Source of the DNA: Delphinapterus leucas
Taxonomy: Eukaryota > Chordata > Mammalia > Artiodactyla > Monodontidae
Direction: 5' to 3'
NCBI RefSeq assembly: GCF_002288925.2
Contig: NW_022098067.1
Location: 4,044,950 to 4,108,949, forward strand
Length of the DNA: 64,000 nt
Shown here: positions 12,361 through 24,206 of the stretch, one piece after another
Layout: each line of letters opens with the position of its first letter
How positions within the stretch are numbered: position 1 is the stretch's first letter
Notes under the pieces: generated by a model
Databases searched by the model: none
The model's input: only the letters and a program-made list of their open reading frames with translations
What the model was told of the DNA's origin: nothing
Made by a program: the position numbers and the translations under genes

Positions 12361-12555
12361 TTTGCGGTACGCGGGCCTCTCACTGCTGTGGCCTCTCCCG
12401 TTGCGGAGCACAGGCTCCGGACGCGCAGACTCAGCGGCCATGGCTCACGGGCCTAGCAGCTCCGCGGCACACGGGATCTTCCCGGACCAGGGCACAAACC
12501 CGCGTCGCCTGCATCGGCAGGCTGACTTCCAACCACTGCGCCACCACGGAAGCCC
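12361..12555 (-). mobile_element. CHR-2-type cetacean SINE, minus strand
   Basis: The reverse complement shows the full SINE: 5' GGGCTTCC, tRNA-like A and B boxes, then the CHR-specific 3' body ending in GAGGCCCGCGTACCGC. It is bounded by the duplication GGGTAGAGATTTT at 12348-12360 and 12560-12572. It is moderately diverged (for example GTGGTTGGAAGTC where others have GTGGTTGAGAGTC). These SINEs are transcribed by RNA polymerase III and moved by L1 proteins. Confidence 0.95.
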
Positions 12556-12572
12556 AGGAGGGTAGAGATTTT

Positions 12573-13604
12573 TTGAGGAAGAGAGTAGCAAGATGGGATC
12601 TATGCTTCAAGATAAGAATCTTGATAGCAGTGAACAAGATGGATTGGTGCAGGGGGATTATTAAGGAGACCATATTTTCTATAGGCAAAAGATGTTGAGA
12701 ACCACAACACAGAGGAGATAGAATGAAACAGTTTTGAAAAAAACACTGAAGAAAGAAAATCAAAAAGACTTATTAGTTTTGCTGGTGAAGGAGAAATACA
12801 GCCAGTCATGTTAGAATGTTCCCTTCCTTTGTTAGCTGTGAGAAACTCCTGGTGGATTAGTGTATGTTGAATCAAATGACCTTAGGGAGTCTTGCTTTCC
12901 AGCAAAAGTAGTGACTCATGTTTTCGAAAAGTGCCTTGAAATAAGTTATTACTTTAGTCAGTGATGCTTCAAAATCATTTTGTTTTCTGCATGAAACAAA
13001 AAGCATGTTCAGCTTTCTTTATGGCATAATTTAAAATAATGTTTAAAGTCCACATGCATGAATGAAAACAAGTGTAATCCAATAGCCAACATAGAGAATA
13101 CTGGGTGATGTGCTTCTTAATAATTGCCCTCAGTAGTGTGCTGCTGTTCATTTTGGCAATTAACTACAAAGTAATGCTTAGCTTCCTGTATTTATGCATA
13201 ATTTCTTTTTCTTTTCATCATTCTCAAAGTGCTGAGGTTGTATCTTTCGTTTTTTTGTTGTTGCTTAGTTTTCTAAGATACTTCACTATTCTGCTTTTTC
13301 TCACTTGAGATTATAATTTTCAAGAAGGAAAGGAAATAGTAAATAATTTTGAGTTAAATGATAAGTGTAAAAAGTGAATAAAAATATTTTCATTTAAAGA
13401 TCTGTTTATTGTGAAAGAATGGCAACTCTTACACATGGTAAGCTATGAAAACTTGAAGAAAATTTTCTGAACAGAGCAGAAGCAAACATCTCATGGACAA
13501 GCAGTGGCTTAAAAGTGGTGTGAAGCTGGCAGGAACCTGGATGGATAGATTTAAAATAAATTCAAAATGAATTTAGGACTTATACATTTACAACGTCTTA
13601 TAGT
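12573..13604. other. Non-coding stretch, no gene seen
   Basis: Unique AT-rich sequence to the right of the SINE. Open frames are short, low-complexity and unsupported. Confidence 0.45.
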
Positions 13605-13690
13605 GTAAACTCAAAGAGAGCAGGGATTTTTTTATTGTTTTGTTCACATAGTAGATTCTAAATACATTTTTGTTGAATGAATAAATATGG
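13605..13690 (+). mobile_element. L2 3'-end fragment
   Basis: TGTAAACTCAAAGAGAGCAG ... TTGTTTTGTTCACATAG ... TTTTTGTTGAATGAATAAAT follows the sense end of the L2 consensus (TGTAAGCTCCATGAGGGCAG ... TTGTTGAATGAATGAA). It is short and old. Confidence 0.65.
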
Positions 13691-15024
13691 CAATCAAAAT
13701 AAACAGCAGGTCAATGTAATATTAGTCTTCATTAATAAGGAAAATTATGGTTTGATCTGCTATGGGGAGATCCCATTTTATATCTAGAATATTGCATATC
13801 ACATTTAAAAAAGAATACTAGAAGTATTCTAAAGGACCAAGGTGTGACGAGGCTTGAAATCCTGTTTTGAAAATTACTTAAAGGAATTGGGATTGTTCTG
13901 GTAGAAAGTTCTTAGTGGTGCTGGGTAGATGAGATTCAAACATTTATTAAATTATTTGAAGCTGGTCACCTGTAGAGACCCTTTCACTCTTGTGATTCAG
14001 TGGCTCCCATCTTAATATCTGGAACATCTGCTATCAGTTTTCTACGGAGATTTTTGAAAATATAGCAACCAAATTATTTTTGTCTGGTAGGGTAACTCTA
14101 ATACCTGGATTAAACTGTAACAATTGTTAATTGTTAAACCTAGATTAAGTTGTGATAACATCATATCCCTTATATTCTAGATATACATTATGAAACATGA
14201 ATAGATGAATGAAAAATAAAAGTTTAAACCAAAGTTTTCCAAGAAAAAGAATCAATTTATAATGACTTACATAATGAATGGGATCATCTCTCAAAATTTG
14301 AAATTATTTTCTTTCACCTTCTTTCAACCCCTCTTCACAGTTCCTTATCTTATGCACACAATAAGTATTTCCTCTCTAATACGTCATACAAAAGTTGCAG
14401 GAAGAATTGTCAAAGTTTGATCTCCTACTGTTTGTCTTAGAGATGTTCCAAATCAAGGGCTGATTTTTCATTCTTAAGGGTCCATTTCAAAAGCCCTATT
14501 CATATGGATAAGGACTAATTTTCATATGGATAAGGGCTAATTCCAAGTAGGCTACCTAGTATGTTATTAAGGGTTAATAAAATTTGATGCTCATAAACTA
14601 AAACTACCACATAATGAGTTCAGTGAGAGTCTGACTTCACATAGTTCTTGACAACATTGCAAACTTCCTCTTTGGGTATGGGCACATGCAGATCATTGGA
14701 ATCCCCAAAGTTTTCTGGAGGGAAAATTGTTATTGAATTATCTGTGTTGGTTTAATCTGGTTGTGGATTTTGACTGCTGTTAATATATTCACAAAATTTT
14801 TACTTTTGCTGATTTTTTGTCTTTTAATGATTGCTATTTCTCATTTTTATTGTTACTTTGTACATTTTCAGTATGATTAGAGTTCTTTTGCTCACTGGAA
14901 AGTAAGGATAGCTGTAGTGGGTGAAGGAAAAGTTTTTAAATGGAATTTAAGTGGGCCAAATCAAAAGCATTTCAAAACCACTGCTCTCTGAGAGCTCATT
15001 TCCTTTATGTAGATGTGGAAGTTG
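13691..15024. other. Non-coding stretch with a 22-bp tandem duplication
   Basis: No gene is seen. The unit TCATATGGATAAGG(A/G)CTAATT occurs twice in tandem at 14500-14521 and 14522-14543 with near identity. The rest is unique AT-rich sequence. Confidence 0.5.
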
Positions 15025-15028
15025 CACT

Positions 15029-15452
15029 AATTTCCTATTGCTGCTTTAATAAGAACACAAACTTGGTGGCTTAAAACAACATAAATTTATTCTCTTATAG
15101 TTCTGGATGTCAGAATTCCAAATTGGAGTCACTGGGTTAAATTCATTTCCTTGCCTTTTCCATCTTCTAGAGGCTGCCCACATTCCTTGGTTCATGATTC
15201 CTTACTCCCTCTTCAAAGCCAGCAATGTCTTGTTGTCTTCTCACACTGTATCACTATGATACTCTCATCCTCCCTTTTACTTATCAGTACACTTTGTGAT
15301 TAAATTGGGCCCACCAAGATAATATAGAATAATTTCCCCATCTCAAGATCCTTAATCACATGTGGAAAATCCATTCTGCCATGTGACATATTTATATGTT
15401 CTGGGAGTTAGGATGTGGACATCTTTCATGGGAAATTACCCTGCCTACTACA
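15029..15452 (+). mobile_element. Ancient mammalian interspersed repeat, class unresolved
   Basis: Consensus-like blocks appear in order: TTTCCTATTGCTGCTTTAAT, GTGGCTTAAAACAAC, TTATAGTTCTGGATGTCAGA, AGAGGCTGCCCACATTCCTT, TGATTAAATTGGGCCCACC, and GTTAGGATGTGGACATCTTT. This is a well-known old mammalian repeat (LTR- or DNA-type), but I am not certain of its Repbase name. No open frame. Confidence 0.65.
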
Positions 15453-15904
15453 GAAGTATAGTTAGTCAGCACGTTACTGATACCTAAGAATGTTTTCTGT
15501 TGCCAGAACTACCATTATTTGCTGGTGGAGACAAGCTCCTGAAATTCTGAAATGACAATGAAAGTTAATTTTGAACAATTGAAACAATTTTACAAATGGG
15601 TTAGAAATTATGGAAGTGGGACTATTATTTTTATAGCTCAGGCACATTTGGCATTACATGTATTTTTGCTGGTCAATGCAGAAACTTAACTACCATTTCA
15701 CACACTGCTTCTGTAGAATAAATGCATCTTGATTTCCCAACAACCACCTCCAAAATTAACCTTTAAATACCAGTCATTTCTAAAGTAGACTTTGAGAAAG
15801 TGACCTATTGGGCCATTACTGTCTATTTACATGTAACTTTGGATTTGGTGTTTCAGTCACCTAGTAGATCTTAGAAAACTAAAAAAAGGATATCATTTGA
15901 TGGA

Positions 15905-15968
15905 AGCTCATTCATTCAATTCATATTTATTGTGCCCTACTATGAGCCAGGCATTATACTAGGAATTG
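15905..15968 (-). mobile_element. MIR/L2-type 3' fragment
   Basis: TCATTCATTCAATTCATATT ... GCCCTACTATGAGCCAGGCA ... CTAGGAATTGC matches the antisense 3' end shared by L2 and related elements (TTATTGAGCACCTACTATGTGCCAGGCAC). L1-F inserted at its right edge. Confidence 0.65.
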
Positions 15969-15974
15969 CATTTT

Positions 15975-17300
15975 TTAAAACAAATATCTATTTATTTATT
16001 TTACTGGTTACTTTTTGTTTGTTTGTTTGTTTTTAACCATTTTAAAGGTTATACTCCATTTACAGTTTTATAAAATATTGGCTATATTCCCTGTGCTGTA
16101 CAATATACCCTTGTAGCTTATTTTATACCTAATAGTTTGTACCTCTTATTCCCTTACCCCTATCTTGTCACTTCCCTCTTCCTTCTCTCCACTAGTAACC
16201 ACTAGTTTGTTCTCTATATCTGTGAGTCTTCTTCTTTTTTGTTGTTATATTCAGTAGTTTGTTATTTTTTCAGATTCCACATATAAGTGCTAACATAGAG
16301 TATTTGTCTTTCTCTGTCTGACTTACTTCACTTAGCATAATGCCCTCCAAGTCCATCCATGTTGCTGCAAATGGCAAAATTTCATTCTTTTTTTTATGGC
16401 TGAATATTGTATATATATACATTTAACTGTTGATGGACACTTAGGTTGCTTCCATATCTTGGCAATTGTAAATAAAGATGCTATGAATATTGGGGTACAT
16501 GTATCTTTTTGAATTAGTGTTTTTAGCTTTTTTGAGGGGGTATATACGCAGGAGTGGAATTGCTGGGTCATATGGGAGTTCTATTTTTAGCTTTTGGAGA
16601 AACCTGCATAGTGTTTCCCACAGTGTCTGTACCAATTTACATTCCTACCAACAGTGTACAAGGGTTCCCTTTTCTCTACATCCCTGCCAGTATTTGTTAT
16701 TTGTGTTCTTTATGATGATAGCCATTCTGACATGTGTGGAGTGATATCTCAAAGTAGTTTTGATTTGCATTTCTCTAATAATTAGTGATGTTGAGCATCT
16801 TTTCATATGTCTCTGGCCATCTGCATTTCCTCTTTGGAAAAATGTCTATTCAGATCTGTTTCCTAAAACAAAGGAAATAAAAGCAAAAATAAACAAATGG
16901 GACCTAATTAAACTTAAAAGCGTTTGCACAGCAAAGGAAATCATTGACAAAATGAAAAGACAACCTACTGAATGAGAGAAAATATTTGCAAATTATATGA
17001 CCAATTTGGGGTTAAAATCCAGCATGTATAAACAGCTCATACAACTCAACATCAAAAATACAAACAACCCAGGCTTCCCTGGTGGCGCAGTGGTTGAGAG
17101 TCCGCCTGCCGATGCAGGGGATGTGGGTTCATGCCCCAGTCCGGGAGGATCCCACATGCTGCAGAGCGGCTGGGCCCGTAAGCCATCGCCACTGAGCCTG
17201 CGCGTCTAGAGCCTGTGCTCCGCAACAGGAGAGGCCACAGCAGTGAGAGGCCCGCGTACTGCAAAAACAAACAAACAAAAAACAACCTGATTTTAAAAAG
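15975..17300 (-). mobile_element. L1-F: twin-primed L1 (inverted 5' segment)
   Basis: The left part (15975-16862) is minus strand: antisense 3' UTR, then the ORF2 C-terminal region up to the antisense of the ORF2 sequence beginning with an AAATAGACATTTCTCC-type motif. The right part (16863-17300) is plus strand and carries the ORF2 segment immediately upstream of that point (AAATAAACAAATGGGACC ... AACAGCTCATACAACTCAAC). The 5' half is therefore inverted relative to the 3' half, as expected from twin priming. A 13-bp duplication with one mismatch, GGAA(T/C)TGCATTTT, flanks the whole at 15962-15974 and 17301-17313. A SINE interrupts the inverted half. Confidence 0.88.
17072..17279 (+). mobile_element. 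CHR-2-type cetacean SINE inside L1-F
   Basis: The SINE runs from GGCTTCCCTGGTGGCGCAGT to a (CAAA)n-rich tail. It sits in the inverted half of L1-F, between AAACAACCC (17062-17070) and AAACAACCT (17279-17287), a near-perfect 9-bp duplication of L1 sequence. It is therefore younger than L1-F. Confidence 0.93.
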
Positions 17301-17313
17301 GGAACTGCATTTT

Positions 17314-18185
17314 CAATGGTAAGCGTGAGCACTGCCCTCCCTAGCTTTAGTCTAGTGGAAATAATTATGGGAAGAGGTAGAGAAAGGTACAAATTGGGGT
17401 CACTAGGAAGCTGTGGGATGGGGAGGGCCTTGATGAGTTCCTATAATGAGAATGTTTTGTCAGCAAGGGGAGGAGGCTGCTGAAAGGAAAAGGAAAAGAT
17501 AGTCAAAGGGGCTAAAATAAATTGTTGCTTGCTTTAATGATTTTGCCTCAGGTTCAGCTGTCTGGCATTCATGTGCTGTCCTCAGGTGCTACTGCTTAAA
17601 AACTCCTCCATTTCAAGGTGGCAGAATTCCCTATTTTCATGAGCTCAGAAAAAAATTATTTGAAATAGCATGAAATGACAATACAGACATGCCTTAGACT
17701 CCATGCTTCAATTTCTCTGACTGCAAATAGAAAAGATACTTATTTGAACAGAAATGGTTATTTCTATTTCCCCTGTAGGCTTTTTGTGGACTCTGGCTTC
17801 TTATTAAATAATGCATAGTGAAACAAATTGCTTTCATCTCTTGAAGAGCTTCTCTCTGTCTTTCATCATTTTGACTTTTTCTCCCCTTTTGGAGCATTCA
17901 TATAGATAAGCATATTTTAAAAATCGAACCAGAACATAGCAGTAAACATACTTGGTAAGGCAACTGATTGTCACTATGGCAACAGTGAATCTGTTTGACA
18001 TTTAGTCTTTCCGTTACTCTCTGTTGCTATAGTAATGTAATCTTGGATTCTGACACCATTTCCAAATTCTATTAAAATAAAGCCCCTTTCACCCCTCAAG
18101 AAGAAGGAAAGGCCAGTACTATTAATGCACAAGACGTATGAGGATGTTTTCTAGCACTAGGACATGGACAACATGAGACACACTT
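17314..18185. other. Non-coding stretch, no gene seen
   Basis: Apparently unique sequence between L1-F and L1-B. No domain-bearing open frame and no repeat I can name. Confidence 0.45.
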
Positions 18186-18466
18186 TGCTACATTTTTTTT
18201 TTGGTTGTTGTTGAAATTCAAATAAATATTTCTTTAACATAGAGATTTTATTTCTTATTTTTGAATTTTATTTTATTTTTTACACAGCAGGTTCTTATTA
18301 GTTGTCTATTTTATACATATTAGTGTATATATGTCAATTCCAGTCTCCCAAATCATCCCACGACCTCCCCACCCACCCCACCTTCCCCGCTTGGTGTCCA
18401 TATGTTTGTTCTCTACATCTGTGTCTCTATTTCTACCTTGCAAACTGGTTTACCTCTGCCATTTTT

Positions 18467-21400
18467 CTAGATTCCACATATATGCATTAATATACGGTAT
18501 TTGTTTTTCTTTCTGACTTACTTCACTCTGTATGACAATCTCTAGGTCCATCCACATCTCTACAAATAACCCAATTTCATTCCTTTTTATGGCTGAGTAA
18601 TATTCCATTGTATATATGTACCACATCTTCTTTATCTATTCGTCTGTCGATGGGCATTTAGGTTGTTTCTATGACCTGGCTATTGTAAAATAGTGCTGCA
18701 ATGAATATTGGGGTGCATGTTTTTTTTGAATTATGGTTTGCTCTGGGTATATGCCCAGTAGTGGGATTGCTGGGATGTATGGTAACTCTACTTTTAGTTC
18801 TTTTAAGGAACCTCCATACTGTTCTCCATAGTGGCTGTATCAATTTACATTCCCACCAACAGTGCAAGAGGGTTCCTTTTTTCACCACACCCTCTCCATC
18901 ATTTGTTTTTTGAAGATTTTCTGATGATGCCCATTCTAACTGGTGTGAGGTGATACCTAATTGTAGTTTTGATTTGCATTTCTCTAATAATTAGTGATGT
19001 TGAACAGCTTTTCATGTGCTTCTTGGCCATCTGTATGTCTTCTTTGGAGAAATGTCTGTTTAGGTCTTCCACCCATTTTTTGATTGGGTTGTTTGTTTTT
19101 TTAAATATTGAGCTGCATGAGCTGTTTATATATTTTGGAGATTAATCCTTTGTCCATTGACTGGTTTGCAAATATTTTCTCCCATTCTGAGGGTTGTCTT
19201 TTAGTCTTGTTTATAGTTTCCTTTGCCGCGCAAAAGCTTTTAAGTTTCATTATGTCCCATTTGTTTATTTTTGCTTTTATTTCCATTACTCTGGAAAGTG
19301 GGTCAAAAAAGATCTTGCTGTGATTTATGTCAAGTGTTCTTCCTATGTTTTCCTCTAAAAGTTTTAGTGTCTGGCCTTACATTTAGGTCTCTAATCCATT
19401 TGGAGTTTATTTTTTGTGCATGGTGTTAGGGAGTGTTCTAATTTCATTATTTTACATGTAGCTGTCCAGTTTTCCCAGCACCACTTGTTGAAAGACTGTC
19501 TTTTCTCCACTGTATACCCTTGCCTCCTTTGTCATAGATTAGTTGACCATAGGTGCATAGGTTTATCTCTGGGCTTTCTATCCTGTTCCATTGATCTATA
19601 TTTCTGTTTTTTGCACCAGTACCATATTCTCTTGATTAAGTAACTTCGTAGTATAGTCTAAAGTCAGGGAATCTGATCCCTCCAGCTCCATTCCTTTCCC
19701 TCAAGATTGTTTTGGATACTCAGGGTCTTTTGAGTCTCCATACAAATTTTAAGATTTTTTGTTCTAGTTCTGTAAAACATGCCAATGGTAATATGATAGG
19801 GATTGCACTGAATCTGTAGATTGCTTTGGGTAATACAGTCATTTTCATAATATTGATTCTTCCAAACCAAGAACATGGTATATCTCTCCATCTGTTTGTG
19901 TAATCTTTGATTTCTTTCATCAGTGTCTTATAGTTTTCTGAGTACAGGTCTTTTACCTCCTTAGGTAGGTTTATTCCTAGGCATGTTTTTTCTTTTGTTT
20001 CAGTGGTGAATGGGACTGTTCCTTTAATTTCTCTTTCTGATCTTTTGTTGTAAGTGTATAGGAATGCAAGAGATTTCTGTGCATTAATTTTGTATCCTGC
20101 TACTTTACCAAATTCATTGATTAGCTCTAGTAGTTTTCTGATGGCATCTTTAGGATTATCTATGTATAGTATCGTGTCATCTGCAAACAGTGACAGTTTT
20201 AATTCTTCTTTTCCACTCTGGATTACTTTTATTTCTTTTACTTCTCTGATTGCCATGGCTAGAGCCTCCATACTATGTTGAATAATAGTGGTGAGAGTGG
20301 ACATCCTTGTCTTGGTCCTGATCATAGAGGAAATGCTTTCAGTTTTTCACCATTGAGAATGATGTTTGCTATGGGTTTGTCGTATATGGCCTTTATTATG
20401 TTGAGGTAGTTTCCCTCTCTGCCCACTTTCTAGAGAGTTTTTATCATAAATTGGTGTTGAATTTTGTCAAAAGCTTTTTCTGCATCAATTGAGATTATCA
20501 TATGGTTTTTTATTCTCCAATTTGTTAATATGGTGTATCATATTGATTGATTTACATATATTGAAGAATGCTTGCATCTTTGGGATTAATCTCACTCGAT
20601 CATGGTATATGATCTTTTTAATGTGTTGTTGGATTCTGTTTGCTAGTATGTTGTTGAGGATTTTTGCGTGTATATTCATCAGTGATATTGGTCTGTAATT
20701 TTCTTTTTTTGTAGTACCGTTGTCTGGTTTTGGTGTCAGAGTGACGGGGGCTTCATAGAATGAGTTTGGGAGTGTTCCTTCCTTTGAAATTTTCTGGAAG
20801 AGTTTGAGAAGAATGGCTGTTAGCTTTTCTCTAAATGTTTAATAGAATTCACCTGTGAAGCCATTTGGTCCTGGAGATTTTTTTGTTGGAAGAGTTTTAA
20901 TCAGTTTCATTTCATTACTTGTGATTTGTCTGTCCATATTTTCTATTTTTTCCTGGTTCAGTCTTGAAAGGTTATACTTTTCTAAGAATTTGTTCATTTC
21001 TTCCAGGTTATCCATTTTATTGGCATAGAGTTGCTTGTAATAGTTTCTTATGATGCTTTGTATTTCTTCAGTGTCTGTTGTAACTTCTCATTTTTCATTT
21101 CTAATTTTATTAATTTGAGTTCTCTTCCTCTTTTTCTTGATGAGTCTAGCTAAATATTTATCAATCTTTTTATCTTCTCAAAGAACCAGTTTTTAGTTTT
21201 ATTGATTTTTGCTATTATTTTCTTTGTTTCTATTTCATTTATTTCTGCTCTGATCTTTATGATTTCTTTCCCTCTACTAACTTTCGGTTTTGTTTGTTCT
21301 TCTTTCTCTAGTTTCTTTAGGTGTAAAGTTAGACTGTTTACTTGAGATTTTTCATGTTTCTTGAGGTATTGCTATAAACGTCCCTCTTAGAACTGCTTTT

Positions 21401-22232
21401 GCTGCATCCCATAGGTTTTGGATTGTCGCATTTCTGTTCTCATTTGTCTCTAGGTATTTTTTGATTTCCTCTTTGTGTTCTTCGTTGATCTCTCGGTTAT
21501 TTAATAATGTATTGTTTATGTGTTTTATTTTTAGGGTTTTTTCCCTGTAATTTATTTCTAATCTCATAGCATTGTGTTCTGAAAAGATGCTTGATATTAT
21601 TTCAATTTTCTTAAATTTCTCAAGGCTTAGTTTGGTGACCAAAGATGTTATCTATCCTGCAGAATGTTCTGTGTGCACTTGAGAAGAAAGTGTAATCTGC
21701 TGTTTTCGGGTGGAATGTCCTATGAATATCAATTAAATCTATCTGGTCTATTGTGTCATTTAATGCTTGTGTTTCCTTTTTAATTTTCTGTCTGGATGTG
21801 TAAGTGAGGTGTTAAAATCCCCCACTATTATTTCCTCTTTTATAGCTGTTAGCCTTTGCCTTATGTATTGCTGTGCTCCTATGTTGGGTACATATATATT
21901 TATAATTGTTACATCTTCTTCTTGGATTGATCCCTTGATCACTATGTAGTGTCTTTCCTTGTCTCTTGCAACATTCTTTATTTTAAAATCTATTTTATCT
22001 GATATGAGTTTGCTGCTCCTGCTGTCCTGTGATTTCCATTTGCATGGAATATCTTTTTCCATCCCCTGACTTTCAGTCTGTATATGTCCCTAGGTCTGAA
22101 ATGGGTCTCTTGTAGACAGCATATATATGGGTCTTGTTTTTGTATCCATTCAACAAGCCTGTGTCTTTTGGTTGGAGCATTTAATACATTCACATTTAAG
22201 GTAATTATTGATATGTTTGTTCCGATTACCAT
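18467..22232 (-). pseudogene. L1-B ORF2 remnant (endonuclease / RT)
   Basis: The start codon is read at 22230-22232 (protein start MVIGTNIS), matching L1-D and L1-E. Endonuclease-type sequence lies at 21700-22232. The longest intact piece is 201 codons at 19720-20325, with the RT motif FADD at its residues 47-50 (about 20176-20187). The stop is taken as TAG at 18467-18469 by comparison with L1-D and L1-E. Frameshifts and stops separate the pieces, for example between 20325 and 20679 and near 21352. It is not functional as it stands. Confidence 0.85.
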
Positions 22233-22299
22233 TTTCTTAATTGTTTTGGGTTTGTGTTTGTAGGTCCTTTTCTTCTCTTGTGTTTCCCACTTAGAGACA

Positions 22300-23293
22300 T
22301 TCCTTTAGAATTTGTTGTAGAGCTGGTTTGGTGGTGCTGAATTCTCTTGGCTTGTGCTTGCCTGTAAATCTTTTGATTTCTCCATCAAACCGGAATGCGA
22401 TCCTTGCCGAGTAGAGTAATCTTGGTTGTGGGTTCTTCCTTTTCATCACTTTAAATATATCCTGCCACTCCCTCTGGCTTGTAGAATTTCTGCTGAAAGA
22501 TCAGCTGTTAACTTTATGGGGATTCACTTGTATGTATTTGTCATTTATCCTTTGTTGCTTTTAATAATTTTTCTTTGTCTTTAATTCTTGTCAACTTGAT
22601 TACTATTTGATTGCATGTCTTGGCATGTTTCTCCTTGGGTTTACCCTGCCCTAGTGCTCTCTGCACTTCCTGGAATTGGGTGTCTATTTCCTTTCCCATG
22701 TTAAGGAAGTTTTCAACTATAATCTCTTCAAATATTTTCTCAGGTCCTTTCTCTCTCTCTTCTCCTTCTGGAACCCCTATGATGTGATTTTGGTGCTTTT
22801 AATGTTGTCCCAGAGGTTTCTTAGGCTGTCTCCATTTCTTTTCATTCTTTTGTCATTATTCTGTTCTGCAGCAGTGAATTCCACCATTCTTTCTTCCAGG
22901 TCACTTATCGATTCTTCTGCCTCAGTTATTCTGCTATTGATTCCTTCTAGTGTACGTTTTATTTCAGTTATATATATATATATATTATTATAATATATAT
23001 TATATATTATAATATATTATATATATTTCAGTTATTTCAGTTCATCTCTGTTTTTTTGTTCTTTAATTAATCCTTCTGGGGGTTTGTTCTTTAATTCCTC
23101 TAGGTCTTTTGTTAAACATTTCTTGCATCTTCTCAATCTTTGCCTCCATTCTTTTTCTGAGGTCCTGGATCATCTCCATTATCATTATTCTGTATTCTTT
23201 TTCTGGAAGGTTACCTATCTCCACTTCATTTAGTTGTTTCTCTGAGGTTTTATCTTGTTCCTTCATCTGGTACATAGTCCTCTGCCTTTTCAT
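22300..23293 (-). pseudogene. L1-B ORF1 remnant
   Basis: The start is at 23291-23293 (MKRQRTMYQ). The first 76 codons (23063-23293) are open and rich in E, K, Q and M, fitting the ORF1p coiled coil. The AT palindrome at 22966-23030 then disrupts the frame. The RNA-binding C-terminal part continues toward about 22300 in broken frames. Confidence 0.8.
22966..23030. repeat. AT palindromic expansion in L1-B ORF1
   Basis: (TA)n, TTATTATAATATAT and TATTATATATTATAATATAT form a near-perfect AT palindrome. The flanks carry a repeated TTTCAGTTA on both sides, suggesting local duplication during expansion. The other L1s have ordinary coding sequence at this point. Confidence 0.85.
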
Positions 23294-24206
23294 TTTGTCT
23301 ATCTTTCTGTGAATGTGGTTTTCATTCCACAGGCTGCAGGACTGTAGTACTTCTTGCTTCTGCTGTCTGTCCTCTGGTGGCTGAGGCTATCTAAGTTCTT
23401 GTGCAAGCTTCCTGATGGGGGAGACTGGTGGTGGGTAGAGCTGGGTGTTGCTCTGGTGGGCAGAACTCAGTAAAACTTTAATCCCTTTGTCTGCTAATGG
23501 GTGGGGCTGAGTTCCCTCCCTGTTGGTTGTTTGGCCTGAGGCAACCCAGCACTGGAGGCTACAGGCTCTCTGGTGGGGCTAATGGTGGACTCTGGAATGG
23601 CTTATGCCAAGGAGTACTTCCCAGAACTTCTGCTGCCAGTGTCCTTGTCCCCACAGTGAGCCACAGCCACCCCTGCCTCTGCAGGAAACCCTCCCACTCA
23701 AGCAAGTAGGTCTGATTCAGTCTCCTATGGGGTTACTGCTCCTTCCACCTGGGTCCTGATATGCACACTACTTTGTGTATTCCCTCCAAGAGTGGAGTCT
23801 CTGTTTCCCCCAGTCCTGTCAAACTCCTGCAATCAAATCTTGCTAGCCTTCAAAGTCTGATTCTCTGGGAATTCCTCCTCTTGTTGCCAGACTCCGAGGT
23901 TGGGAAGCCTGACATTGGGCTCAGAACCTTCACTCCAGTGGGTGGACTTATGTCATGTGATTGTTCTCCAGTTTGTGAATCATCCACCTAGCTGTTATGG
24001 GATTTGATTTTATTGTGATTGAACCCCTCCTACCATCTCATTGCGGCTTCTCCTTTGTCTTTGGCTGTGGGGTATGTTTTTTGGTGAGTTCCAGTGTCTT
24101 CCTGTCGATGACTGTTCAGCAGTTAGTTGTGATTCCAGTGCTCTCACAAGAGGAAGTGAGAGCACGTCCTTCTACTCTGCCATCTTGAACCAATCTCCTG
24201 CTACAT

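Larger units (their letters stand above)
18194..24198 (-). mobile_element. L1-B: full-length L1, minus strand
   Basis: In the reverse complement the element starts with GGAGATTGGTTCAAGATGGC at 24198. It runs through a 5' UTR of about 0.9 kb, ORF1 (from 23293), ORF2 (22232 to about 18467) and the 3' UTR. It is flanked by an 8-bp duplication TGCTACAT at 18186-18193 and 24199-24206. ORF2 retains the FADD box but has several frameshifts. The 3' end shows two A-runs separated by about 55 bp, a possible 3' transduction. A large AT palindrome interrupts ORF1 at 22966-23030. Confidence 0.93.

Noticed and set aside
12361..12555. SINE tRNA-like heads as functional tRNA genes
   Set aside because: The A and B boxes are present but the sequence does not fold as a complete tRNA and continues into the SINE body with target duplications around it.
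17072..17285. Open frames across SINE copies (also at 12361-12565, 50652-50906, 52758-53053 and 56139-56363)
   Set aside because: They recur with every SINE in both orientations because the SINE is GC-rich. The SINE is not protein-coding.
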